Assembly: GCA_905331475.1 (NCBI GenBank)
Contig: CAJNYU010000913.1
Span: 1 to 64,000 of the forward strand
Length of the DNA stretch: 64,000 nucleotides
Reading direction: 5' to 3'
Origin: Rotaria socialis
Taxonomy: Eukaryota; Rotifera; Eurotatoria; Philodinida; Philodinidae
Positions 39,393-50,103 of the stretch are shown here, in pieces; within the stretch, counting starts at the first letter, position 1, and each line of letters opens with the position of its first letter. A model generated the notes under the pieces. The model was not told where the DNA came from. It ran no database searches and saw only the letters and a list, made by a program, of their open reading frames with translations. The position numbers and the translations under genes are program-made.

Positions 39393-39612
39393 TGAAAATA
39401 AATTTAGTAAATCATCAGGAAAATAGTTTATTTTTTCCTCGTAATGAAATTAGTTACGTGGCCTAGTTGTTTTTGGGTACTCAAAAAGTGNAGGGATGTT
39501 TTTAAAAAAAGAATTTTTTTTCTCAGAATTATTCAAAACATATATAAATCGACTCATTTTTTGCAGTACACATAACAGTCGAATGCGAATCCGATGTTTC
39601 CGCATTTATTTT
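39393..39612 (-). mobile_element. Interspersed repeat R1, copy 3 (contains a one-N join)
   Basis: It is the reverse complement of parts of 32003-32413, running through the hairpin-flanking TACTCAAAAAGTG to the TCGGATTCGCATTCGA end. The middle of the repeat is missing, and a single N at 39491 sits at exactly that point. The N therefore probably marks lost repeat sequence in the assembly. Confidence 0.65.
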
Positions 39613-39683
39613 CTACTGTCATCGCTATCTGGACTGATCTAAGTCCTTGATTGTCTTAATTAAAACTTGGAATTTCGTTTTAG

Positions 39684-40862
39684 ATCGTTTATCGTCATGA
39701 GTTACGTCCAGTTTTACCGATGGAATTAGAGGTGCTGAAAATAATGTAAATTAAAAACTCGTTTTTATACGAATAATTTTAGTTTTTTTTTGTAATTTAG
39801 ATCGTAAAACTTGAGAAAATTGAAAAAGAATGTGAGAACGACCATAAGGAAGCATTTAAAAGTCTTGACAGCACAGAAAAAACAAATCCAAATCAAGCTG
39901 ATACAATTAATGAGCTAAAAAATCGTCAAGTTGAAAACAATTTAATCTGCTTTATGCTGGATTAATGGCTGAAAAGTGTGCAGACCAACTTGATTCAGGA
40001 TTCGCAAAACAACTTCGTAAGTTATATACAGAATTTTGCTTTAGTGGACTATCTATTAAATTTGTTGTAAGTATTTTTAGATAAGAAAACTGGTCAAATT
40101 GTTATTCTTGGTTTTCATAATGCTGGAAAAGTAAAATAGGAGGAAAAAAATACATTTTTCTAATAAATCTTGATTTTCTTTGTAGACAACTTTATCACGT
40201 ACATTACAAGATAATTCATCTGATGAATATACATCAAGTTTATCTTCACGTAGTAAGAGATGTTGAGTTTTTGTTTAATTATGCTTCTTTTTTATTTATA
40301 GATTATGAAGAATTAATTAGGGGAAATATGAAATTTGCAGCACTTGATTTCGCTTAGAGTCATGCTCAAGGTAATACAACAAATAAATATTTTGATTTAT
40401 CGATTTTTTTTCTTATAGGTAGTCATTTATGGAAACATTATATTCCAAGTGTTGATTCAATTATATTTCTTGTTGATGCAATTGATCCAATTCGTTTTGC
40501 TAAAGCAACAGCAGAACTTGAGGTTCGTATATCATTTTTTTGTTCTATGTTTTCTTAAAAATTATTTGTTTTATTAGGACCTATTAAAGAATGAAAACGT
40601 TTTTAATATACCAATTGTTATACCTGGCAGTAAATCTGATTCACAAAAAGCTGTTGATGAAGAAAGTTTTCTTCCGTGCAGCACTTGGTTTATCAGAAAC
40701 AATGAAACAAATAAAAGAAAACATTTATTGATTTATTAATAAGTGTATTTTTCTTAGCATAATGAGGGTCGTAATTTACAATTACACATGTGCAATATGA
40801 ACGACATTGGCATTCTTGGCTGTGCCTTTAGATGCATTGGACGATTTTTAAAAGAGACATAA
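39684..40862 (+). pseudogene. Sar1-like small GTPase pseudogene
   Basis: Exon-like pieces separated by GT-AG introns read, in order: RHELRPVLPMELE, a coiled-coil piece (IVKLEKIEKECEND), QIVILGFHNAGK + TTLSRTLQD (G1 loop), MKFAALDF, HLWKHYIPSVDSIIFLVDA, NVFNIPIVIPGSKSD and LQLHMCNMNDIGILGCAF. These follow the order of Sar1, the COPII coat GTPase. Breaks are plain. A TAG stop replaces the Gly of the G3 region at about 40356, the G4 NKxD box reads SKSD, and one-base shifts lie near 39943 and 40667. The N-terminal coiled-coil piece is not normal for Sar1, so the ancestor may have been a fusion or a diverged Arf/Sar paralogue. Confidence 0.65.
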
Positions 40863-41026
40863 AATTTTATGCTTTTATCTTAAATAAACAATAAAGTCTT
40901 AAATATAACTATTTCATTTATTTCGACTCAAAAGATTTTAGAAGACGAAAAGAAAAATATCACTAAAGAAAATTAACTTAATGTTTTAGCCAAATCTAGA
41001 AATGAATCGATATGAACAGTCTCAAT

Positions 41027-41400
41027 CACTCTAAAAAAAATAGGTTTTCCGCCGAACCCTGGAAAAAGGTTCGGTAGATTTGAAAAAGCATCCAGATGCA
41101 TCATACTGTCGGAAAAACACTTCTTTTTTTCCACGGAACCTTTAAAGGTTCTTCCCCTGAATACATGGGAAGAACCTTTTGCTACGAAACCTTTTTTTAA
41201 GTTCCGTACATCAGAAAAAGGTTTCGCAAGAAAAATACGAAACCTTTTTCTGATGTACGGAACTTAAAAAAGGGTTTCGTGGCAAAAGGTTCCGTGGAAA
41301 AAAAGAAGTGTTTTTCACACAGTATGATGCATATGGATGCTTTTTCAAATTTACCGAACCCTTTTCCAGGGTTCGGTGGAAAACCTATTTTTTTAGAGTG
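41027..41400. mobile_element. Foldback element with CACTCTAAAA ends (374 bp)
   Basis: The two halves are inverted copies almost throughout: CACTCTAAAAAAAATAGG at the left against CCTATTTTTTTAGAGTG at the right, with matching arms such as CCGAACCCTGG and GATGTACGGAACTT. Flanks read AT on both sides, a possible 2-bp target duplication. No coding capacity. Superfamily uncertain. Confidence 0.7.
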
Positions 41401-42976
41401 ATCTCGCTCAGGTGGAAGATCTTACTCGCAATCAGTGATTTTCTACATTTTATATGTATCTTGTTATAAGAGGACAGTTTAAATCGTATATTGGTCTTAC
41501 TGTAAAATTCTCGTATAATCTGAGGTTTGAAATCTTATAAGAATATATACTTTCGTCATTTAACTATGTTCTAAATTAAATATTGGTTCTTCTAGAATTG
41601 TCAAATACATATTTTTATTAAATCAAAAAAATTGCAGATTAAATTCATTTCTCTTAATAAATTTATTTCTGTTTTAAGTTATTTATCAATCGAAACTGTT
41701 TAAAACTATTTCGTTTTTTGTTTTTCAACATTTATGTAATTTTTTGTTCAGAAAAGGGATTGGCTGTCAAGACCATTACTCATTTATTAATTTTGTCTTC
41801 TTCGAAGAAATTAATGGGCAGTAAATCCGCGGACAGTAAATCTTGTAGACGGAATGAAAGAACTCACTGCTAATAGTATGCATGGCAATAATGAACGCAA
41901 ATTATTAACAAGAAAATTGGTAATAACAGATCATTTTTGGAAGATTTTTGTCATGAAATATATCTATACGACTAAAAATATAGAAACGGAGGATTGTCTC
42001 TGTTTTCTGAAAATTGAGCTATAGTCTATTGTTTCAAAGAAAACAATTTTTTCACAGAAAATGTTCAGTATCAATCAGGCTTCGTAGTCGCTCTAGATTT
42101 TCTATAATTCCTATAAACTTGAAAATAATAAATATCTTTTTTTTGAAGACAACTCGAAAGCTAGGTGAGAAAACCACCTATTAGATAGATCAGCGAAAAA
42201 CAAACATAGGATATCACCACTTAGCTGTTGCTGTCATTGTCGCATGATCATAAGACAAGTCAACATATTAATTTCCCCAGTGGCAGATAAAATTCTATTA
42301 TCATATTATGCCAGAATGCCATGAGAGGCTCCTTCGAAAGTTAGCAAAATATCGCAACAAAGCGAGAAAAACTTTGACACATCGAAATGATGCTGGACTG
42401 TGTTCCATCAAGACTAAAGGAAGCGTATAATTAATTGATTTTGTCCATATTCTTAATAAGTAACTCCAGAGAGAGCCGAAATTTAAGTGATTGATGCACA
42501 CCAGTTTACTCTATTTATTTTTCTTAATTGATAATTCTTTAATAGTTTGGCTATTTTTTTCCAACGGGACACAACTAATCTTACTTTGAATCTGTTATCG
42601 AGTTGGGTGGTTATCACAGCTGTCATCAAGATAACAAACCGATGTGTTTATGTTCTATCTACTGTTTTCTTACCTCGCTCAATCCTTGATACTATATCAA
42701 TTAAACTAGGATAATTTTGTTCAGATTATCTTCTTTATTAAATCTTAATATTTAGTATTTAATTCAATGTCAGGACTGAGCAAAAATTCGGCACTGCAAG
42801 GATCGAATCTATCTTTGCAAAAATTTTGAAAATTAACACCTCTGAAAATAGAAGTCTCCATAAAATACTGGAAAAGTAATCAGCAACTGAGATGCGTAAA
42901 ACAAGGAGTAGATAAAATGTCGTATCTGTTGATATCAACATAATACTTGATGACAATCAAATTTCTAGACAGACCA
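41401..42976. other. Intergenic, no gene seen
   Basis: AT-rich spacer upstream of the small secreted-protein array. Only short open frames without recognisable features. Confidence 0.5.
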
Positions 42977-42983
42977 TATATAA
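42977..42983 (+). promoter_or_regulatory. TATA box of the 197-aa secreted protein gene
   Basis: TATATAA lies 40 bases before the ATG, leaving a very short 5' UTR. The second family member has TATAAAA at 44341-44347 in a comparable place, which supports the call. Confidence 0.5.
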
Positions 42984-43022
42984 TGGTAGATAGAAACACT
43001 CATATACAGTTAGTTTATCAAC

Positions 43023-43616
43023 ATGTTGAGGACGCTTGCTACGCTATTATTGTTTACTGTTTTCATTAAATGTATTGAATCCAAAGAACCGATTCGTTCG
43101 TATGTAGCAGTAGAAAATAAAACGCCTACCAAAGGTTTTATACATGAAATGACAGTATGTGATTCACAAGAAAAGAAAGTATTATATCGTATAAAAACTT
43201 CAAGGAGTGATATCGATACGATTGTATTAATTGATCACCAAACAAAAAATATTGTGGCTAATCTTGAAGGTATTTGGGGAGATGGAACATTTAATGTTAC
43301 TTTTTCTATTTATGATTCTAAATTAAACAAATGGACGGATGGAACTATTAAAAGAATCGCTCATATTGTTGATGATGATTATGCCATTCAATATAATAAT
43401 CACCATTTGAATACGGACAGAAAATGGTATTCGAAAAAAGTCAAAATTCACTATACCACGAACAAAGAATACTTAGCTCGATTTCGAATTCGAACTCGAT
43501 GGTTCAATTGGTCGCCAATTAAATATGACATACAAGTCTATTCAAATAAAATACCTGATGCTGTTTACCTTTTCTTATTGACAATAATGGAACATCGAGG
43601 GCTTTCAAATGAATAA
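43023..43616 (+). CDS. Small secreted protein of a tandem family (intact copy)
   Basis: Single exon, 197 residues. The start MLRTLATLLLFTVFIKCIES is a signal peptide. The mature part is rich in beta-strand-like segments and basic residues: KVLYRIKTSRSDIDTIVLID, GTFNVTFSIYDSKLNKWTDG and WSPIKYDIQVYSN, ending near DAVYLFLLTIMEH. The layout (strand pairs with a final hydrophobic helix) recalls LURP-one/tubby-like folds, but that is a weak impression and I do not recognise the family. Only one cysteine (VCDS) lies outside the signal peptide, so it is not a typical disulfide-rich secreted peptide. Two broken relatives follow at 44395 and 46104 in the same orientation. Confidence 0.8.
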   Translation: MLRTLATLLLFTVFIKCIESKEPIRSYVAVENKTPTKGFIHEMTVCDSQEKKVLYRIKTSRSDIDTIVLIDHQTKNIVANLEGIWGDGTFNVTFSIYDSKLNKWTDGTIKRIAHIVDDDYAIQYNNHHLNTDRKWYSKKVKIHYTTNKEYLARFRIRTRWFNWSPIKYDIQVYSNKIPDAVYLFLLTIMEHRGLSNE

Positions 43617-44340
43617 TGATTACTTTGCATTTATTATTTGGCACAGCTTTGTAAAATGATAATTGGTTGTGCAAATATGGACATCGTATGTTTACTGAAA
43701 TCAGTTTAAATACGTAGTTTATTAATAGAACTTCTACATTGCTCGGTCGAATCTGTTTTTGAATTAATAGCTTTTATCTTTCATTAATTGCTAAGAGTTT
43801 GGATGGATTCATTTTTTTGGAAATTTTTTAAGGTCACACCATGCTTTCTCTAATAAATTTGTACTAAAGTAGTATCTCACTCCTGCGCACAACTGCTTAA
43901 ATAGAAATAACAAAATCTTTCGTTTTATCTACACAACAATTATATACAGATACAAATAAAATTCTTAACTAATGAAGGCCAAGTTATGAATCGAATTGGT
44001 TTGATTATTAAGAAAGAGAGCATTTTATTCTAAAATTTCTTGCCAACTCTTATGATCGATAGAAATTTACGGATCAAATCTAAGCTAATGTGAGGGCCGA
44101 AGAAAAACTAACACTCGGAAGAACGAACTGTCTTTTCATAATATTTATGATAATTTTACTATCGTATTAGAACGTGCGTTATGTGACTCTATTGAAATAT
44201 AATACATTCTTGAAAAAAAAGCTCAAGATAAATAATAGAAAAGCTAATTGTGCCATACTTCTAGGACACATTGAATAATTAAATTAGAACGTATGCTGAT
44301 ATGCATATAATGCATGTTGATAGGTTTTCTAGACAAACGA

Positions 44341-44347
44341 TATAAAA
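44341..44347 (+). promoter_or_regulatory. TATA box of broken family copy 2
   Basis: TATAAAA, 48 bases before the relic start codon, in the same relative position as in the intact copy. Confidence 0.4.
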
Positions 44348-44394
44348 AGGCAGAAAGAAAATGAAAACAAAATACACTTAGTTAGACCATAAAA

Positions 44395-44999
44395 ATGATG
44401 AAGATTTTCAGTGTGCTATTATTTCTTATTATTTTCATTAAATATACTGAATCAAAATCGTTGCGTCGTTCGTATCTAGTGGTTAAAAGGTAAGACTTCG
44501 TCTAAAGGTTTTTTTTACATGAAATGGGGATTTTAAGTTCAGACGAAAAAAAATTATTATATCGAATACAAACTTCAACAAGTGACATCGATACAATTAT
44601 ATTAGTCGATAATCCTATTGTGGCAAATACTGAAGGTATATGGGTAGATAAAACATTCAATGTTACTTTTTCCATTTATGATTATGAACTAGATGCATGA
44701 ACTGATGGAGCTCTCAACAGACCTACTTATCCTATTGATGTTGATTACGCCATTGCATTTAATAATCAATATTTGCATTCAAAGAGAAAACGATATTCGC
44801 ATAATGTATATGTTTATCGTAATTACAATAACCAAGGCATTATTAGCTCGATTTGAGATTCGCTCTCGAACGCTTTAATTGGTCACCAATTCAATATGAT
44901 GTGAAAGTCTATTCTAATATAGTACCAGATGTTGTTTATTTTCTCTTACTAACAGTGATGGAACAACGAGGACTTTCGAAAGAATCATCATTACGTTAA
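44395..44999 (+). pseudogene. Broken copy 2 of the small secreted family
   Basis: It starts MMKIFSVLLFLIIFIKYTES, clearly parallel to the intact protein. LLYRIQTSTSDIDTIILVD, TFNVTFSIYDYELDA and NWSPIQYDVKVYSN follow, ending LTVMEQRGLSKESS. Early stops after VVKR, a stop at the WTDG position (TGA) and shifts near 44500 and 44855-44880 break it. The TATA box and signal peptide are still good, so decay is recent. A short peptide could still be made. Confidence 0.8.
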
Positions 45000-45499
45000 C
45001 ATTGGTGATAATGCAACAACGAATGATTTGGTTGAAAAATTATAGACATTCTCTATTTACTGAAATCATTTGAAATATTTTGACTATTACAAAAAACTTT
45101 TCCATATTTTGAAAATGTCTTCTTCAATGCTACGAATTCAAGTTAATATAAACTTTTGACCAATAAATTTATTTTTTTTATCAAATCTCACTCGTCACTA
45201 AAAATGAATGTGTGTGCAAAAAATAAATATACACATGAGTAAGTAGAGCGCGAGTTTTTTCTTTAGATTAGATAAAACAAATTATACTAATACGGTGGTA
45301 GACACAATATGTCAAGATACCAGGTCGGACAACACAGAATCTCTACTTAATTTACAGTATCTTGCATTCAACAATATGATCGATGACAAATGAGCTTCTC
45401 TACATTGGTGTCATCGAAGTAAGAAATAAGAGAGTATATTATTGTAAACCTCCTCTACATCGTCAAACACACTTGAGTTCACTTCCATGGAAAGACCTT

Positions 45500-45904
45500 T
45501 TTTGTGTACTCAAAAAGTGAGTACACTCTAGAATCGGTCAGTGTGTCCGGCCGTAGGCACGATAACTTGCGAAAGGAGAGTCAGACCGTGATGAAATTTT
45601 CCACACAGTTCAATCTCATGAATATCTCGGTCGAGTTCGAAGATGAGAAGAATCCCTCAAGAAATGGTTGAGTTATCGAAAAAATTGTCATTTTTGACCA
45701 GGCCATCCCTGAGGAGGAGTACAGGGAATTTTTTTCAAAAAATAAATCTTTCTCAGAATTATTCACAACATATATAAATCGACTCAGTTTTTAACGCTGA
45801 TTCCGAATCTGATATTAGTTTTGAGCTAAACCGTAGCTTTCTGATGAAACATCGCCTGAAAAACGTCTCAAAATGCACAAAAACTGCATCCAGAAATCAA
45901 ATTG
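45500..45904 (-). mobile_element. Interspersed repeat R1, copy 4
   Basis: It is the reverse complement of copy 1 with very few differences, including the terminal TGTACTCA hairpin at about 45505-45525 and the shared start CAATTTGATTTCTGGATGCAG. The 61-codon frame (45581-45766, minus) differs from copy 1 at one residue. It sits between broken copies 2 and 3 of the secreted family. Confidence 0.75.
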
Positions 45905-46103
45905 CGGAGATTCATCATTTTATTCAGTTTGCGGACATAATTAATAGCACCGAGATAAAGATCGAGTTGTTCCTTTTCCAATTCTTTTTCTTGCTATTAT
46001 ATGATATAGGATGTATTGAGTAATTGAATCAGAGAGCGTTGACACTTTTATATCAATTGATTACAATGGAATTTTTATACAGATATAAATTTAGTGCATA
46101 ATC

Positions 46104-46698
46104 ATGATGAGAATTCTTTCTTTATTCTTTCTATTAAACGTATTGAATTAACAACAACAACAACAACAAAAGCGATTCGTTCATTTCTAGTTGTCAAAAT
46201 CAACACAAACTCTACAAGTTTAATACATGAAATGACAATATTCTATGCTGATGAAAGAAAATTATTATATCGATTAAAAGCTTCTACTAGTGATATTGAT
46301 ACTATTGTACTTGTTAATTATCCAGCAAGAAATATTGTTGCTTATGTTGAAGGTATATGAGCAGATGGAATATTTTATGTTACTCTTTCTATTTATGATT
46401 CTGAGTTAAACAAGTGAACGAAGAGAACTATTAAAAGAGTTACTCGTGTCGTTCGAGACGATTGTGCCATTCAATATAATAATGAACATTTGAATATCGA
46501 GAGGAAATCGTACTCGAAGAAAAGAAAAGCTTTTCAAGTAGAAACCAAGGAAATGTTAGCTCAATTTGGAATTTGTTATCGATGTTTCCTCTATCGTTTA
46601 TTAAATACAATTTAAAAATCTGCTCGCATAGACTATCGCACACCGTTTATTTCTTACTACTGGCAGTGATGAACCATGAAGAACTTTCCAAGGTATAA
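46104..46698 (+). pseudogene. Broken copy 3 of the small secreted family
   Basis: The start MMRILSLFFLLNVLN is a damaged signal peptide followed by a stop and an ACA run. Then RSFLVVKINTNSTSLIHEMT, KLLYRLKASTSDIDTIVLV and NNEHLNIERKSYSKKRK align with the intact protein. Stops at the GIW and NKW tryptophan positions (TGA in each) and at the C-terminal region make it non-functional. It is the most diverged of the three. Confidence 0.75.
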
Positions 46699-47581
46699 TA
46701 ATTAATTTGATCTTTACCACTTACCATTCTTCTTACATAGACAGCAAAATAATTATGAGCATTTTTTTTCTACTGTGAACATTTAAAATGTTTTATTTAT
46801 TAATAAAACGTGCAATTTCGCTTAGATAGCTTATAATCAGTCCGAAGCAAAGTTATCAACGATTCGATTACGCTCTTTTCTTAATCCAACAACGAACTAA
46901 TTAATGTTGCTATTATTTTATAATCTCGACTGAAAGACTTTTGCGGTTCAGAATTGGATGTTCTTCTTTCTATTTTGTTGAAAGAAAAAGTTTTAGTTAG
47001 AAAATTCATAGACCTTCTTTGGTACGCATAATCATCTACAAAATAAAGTAAGATATTATGGAATTATAAAATTTTATTAATTTAATCGCAGAAGAAAATC
47101 AGAGACACTTCAAAATTTATTACATCAATTGTATTGATAGTTTTAAATCAGATTTTGCGAGTACTGTTACCGGCAAGATAACAGTTTTTTGTCGGCAACA
47201 CTCATTTAAAAAAACGAAAGATTCAAATGGAAACAGAATAGAAGGTGATTGCATTTCTTCGCTATTGGACAAAAGAGATATACTCTATCTAAGATGAATT
47301 TACACTAGATTCTCTTGGGAGCATAATAGAAATATCTTTCTTCGTAACGATTATTAGGAACGTCAATTCCAATTTTTGAATAGAATATCTGTAGCGCTTT
47401 AAAAATAAGTGTAAGACTTTCATTATTTTATTAATATTCAAATATATCCAGTTGAATTGTAAATTTACTGTAATTCTCTTACTGAGTATTTCAATTTTTC
47501 TTTTATTTTGTAAAACAAAACAAGATGCAAAATCGTTAAAAAAAAGTGTTAAAACATTATTTCTTTCTTATGGCTAACATA
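46699..47581. other. Intergenic, no gene seen
   Basis: AT-rich spacer between the secreted-family array and the 3' end of the minus-strand helical secreted protein. Confidence 0.5.
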
Positions 47582-48418
47582 TTAGGGAAAAAATGAAAGT
47601 AGTCCTTGTTCTTTCATTTTTTCAATACGGTTACTAGCATTAGGAACCATCGTAAGAACAACTTTAAGAAAATTTTTGATTAGACTTTCTGTTAATTGTT
47701 CAAACATTTTCACTAATGTTTTGACGCTAACATCAATATTTTGTTTATATTGATTAAGAGTATTAAGCCAGTCACCTTGAATAGAATACTCGTACGTTGT
47801 TAATTCATTTTTGATTTCTTCAGACCATTCATGAATCTGTTTACGGATAATCTGGATTTTACCGTAAAATGCACGAATTCTTTCTTCAAAATGATAGTCA
47901 CCTTTTTCTAAAGCCAATAAACTGTCACGTTGCATTGTAAATAGATTTTCATATAAATCATGAACATTCGATTTTAAACGAGCAATTAGTTGAGTATATT
48001 TTTCTGAAAGAAGATTTCCTCTTGTCGTTATTGGATTATTTATTACATAACGCATAGTATTTAATTGTTCATTAACAATAACTTGCCCTCCTGCTCAAAG
48101 AAGAAAAAAAAATAGAAACAAATAGTTAATTTAAAATGAAAATGTACCTTTAAGCATCATCTCAAAAGCTGGACTAAATAAACGCTCCCAAAGAACCTCA
48201 GCAGCAACTCGTAATTCATTGATACTGTTTACCAATTTGCCAATAACATTTTCCATATGAGCTGTAATATTATTCCATGAATGCCCTAATATTTGACCAA
48301 TTTGATTGGTAGCTGAATGAGCTGAATTACCCACTTGGCTTAGTACTTGATTAATAGAACCAAGAAAACCATGAGAAATGCCAATGAGAAGAATTATAAT
48401 GAAAAGTGTAGATCGCAT
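47582..48418 (-). CDS. Secreted helical protein of unknown function
   Basis: Two exons (48148-48418, 47582-48090) close to 259 residues. MRSTLFIIILLIGISHGFLG is a strong signal peptide with a likely cut after SHG. The rest is almost entirely amphipathic helix with heptad-like spacing (LLSEKYTQLIARLKSNVHDL, KQIHEWSEEIKNELTTYE), and there is no cysteine in the mature part. A glycosylation site is possible at NNIT. The build recalls secreted lipid-binding or apolipoprotein-like helical bundles, but no family is recognised. A TA-rich stretch just upstream (48450-48480) may include the TATA box. Confidence 0.8.
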
Positions 48419-49416
48419 TTTTAAAATGAAAATAGTGTCGATACGAAACGTCTGTATATATGTATATATATATATACGTGAACAGAGAGTGAGAGAAGAG
48501 GAAAATCGAATGATTAATATAGGCGACTCTTATTCTTGTGGCAGAAATAAAATACTCTATTTACGCTAGGCTTTGAGATAGATAATATTTTAAGACCAGA
48601 AATGCAAGTCAATGAATGCAATGCGTTATATTATATTGTACAAGGTCGGATTGAAATAGTAAAGATCTGCTTAAGCCCAAATTCGATTGGATAAGTCCTT
48701 GAAATGAAGGATAGTGAGTATCAAAATATTCAATAAAATCTCAATGGAAAAAATAGTTTCCCTTTTATCCTTCATAAATGCTATAGTATTGAGTGATAAT
48801 AAATAGCACAAATACAATATATGAACTCCTATTCGTTTCAGGATATTCACCGTTCATTAGAATCCGTATGCTTTTATTCGATGATGACTGTAGAATAAAT
48901 GATCATATGGGAGAGAGAGAGTTCATTGATCATATGCAAAATAATGATAAGATGTACTTGGTAATGCATAATTGATGCTTCTCAAATTTGAATTTAATGT
49001 AACCAATGACATCTATAATGTTTATCATAATTTGGAGTTTTTATTCGAAGTGCTTCCACAATATTCTTTAGTCGTTAAATGTAACTGCTGTTGGCTTTTT
49101 AACAATTTGACTATAAAAAAAGAAGTGGAATATATATGTCTCTTGATATATATATTGCAATATTTTTAAGCATGCAGTTGAATAAATTGATAGAAAGACT
49201 CCTACACTTTTGTGAGTAAGCGACACCACATCTAATTTTAATGATTAAAAGTTTGCGAATTTTTTGTATGTCAAATTGTATGACACTACTGATGGGTATA
49301 TTCCTTACAGTAATGTATCATTGGGATGAATGTGTTTGCCCTTGAGTCTGTTACTTCTAAATCTAAACGACTCATGCAAAAATCGATACTTCACCGCCAA
49401 TGAAACAATGCAAGCA
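48419..49416. other. Divergent intergenic region
   Basis: AT-rich region between the helical secreted protein (minus) and the 90-aa gene (plus). No gene seen. Confidence 0.5.
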
Positions 49417-49758
49417 ATAAATTTAAAAAAAAAGAATTTCTTGTTGTGTTCTTGACGTATATGTTCTATTTCAGTGCTTAATCCCATCTAGTGGCGTTTT
49501 TTTTCTCAAATAGTTTTGCTCTCTCTTTCTTTTATTATAAGCAATCATTTTCCAGCATGGATCGAAAAGAAGAATATAGTTTTAAACNATAAATTTTAAA
49601 AAAAAGAATTTCTTGTTGTGTTCTTGACGTATATGTTCTATTTCAGTGCTTAATCCCATCTAGTGGCGTTTTTTTCTCAAATAGTTGTGCTCTCTCTTTC
49701 TTTTATTATAAGCAATCATTTTCCAGCATGGATCGAAAAGAAGAATATAGTTTTAAAC
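49417..49758. repeat. Direct 170-bp duplication split by a single N
   Basis: 49417-49587 and 49589-49758 are almost identical, differing by a few single bases, with N at 49588 between them. Both contain the same ATGGATCGAAAAG gene start. This is the pattern of two contig ends that overlap but were joined instead of merged. It is most likely an assembly artefact, not a real duplication. Confidence 0.8.
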
Positions 49759-50075
49759 CAAAACTACAAGAAGTCGTACCATCAACACGTTTTGGACAAG
49801 GTTTGTTGAGTTTCAGAGAAGAAAATTTTTTTCAAACTATTCCTCTATGATATATTGTTATTTATTTTTTTGTAGCAATAGCATCACTATTTTTTTTAAA
49901 ACGACACAAAAAACGAGAAGATCATGGTCGTGGACCTGTTGTATCACGTCTTCGAGCACAATCAACATTACACATAAAATCATCACCTAGCTGTAATACA
50001 ATGCCATTTGAAGTTTTAACACCTAGAAAAATATCAACAACACCACCACCTATTCAAGTATCGTCTTTTGAATGA
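49728..50075 (+). CDS. Small basic protein, 90 aa, unknown
   Basis: Two exons (49728-49800, 49876-50075) close to 90 residues. The protein begins MDRKEEYSFKPKLQEVVP, has a short hydrophobic patch (AIASLFFL) followed by the basic run KRHKKRE, and ends in a Ser/Pro/Thr-rich tail (ISTTPPPIQVSSFE). It is probably cytoplasmic or nuclear; I do not recognise a family. An acceptor-like TTTTCCAG stands one base before the ATG. The copy of the start at 49559 lies in the duplicated assembly end and leads nowhere. The stop is 28 bases from the stop of the convergent JmjC gene, and an AAAATAAAATAAAAT run between them should serve for polyadenylation. Confidence 0.65.
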
Positions 50076-50103
50076 AGCAAAAAATAAAATAAAATAAAAT
50101 AGA

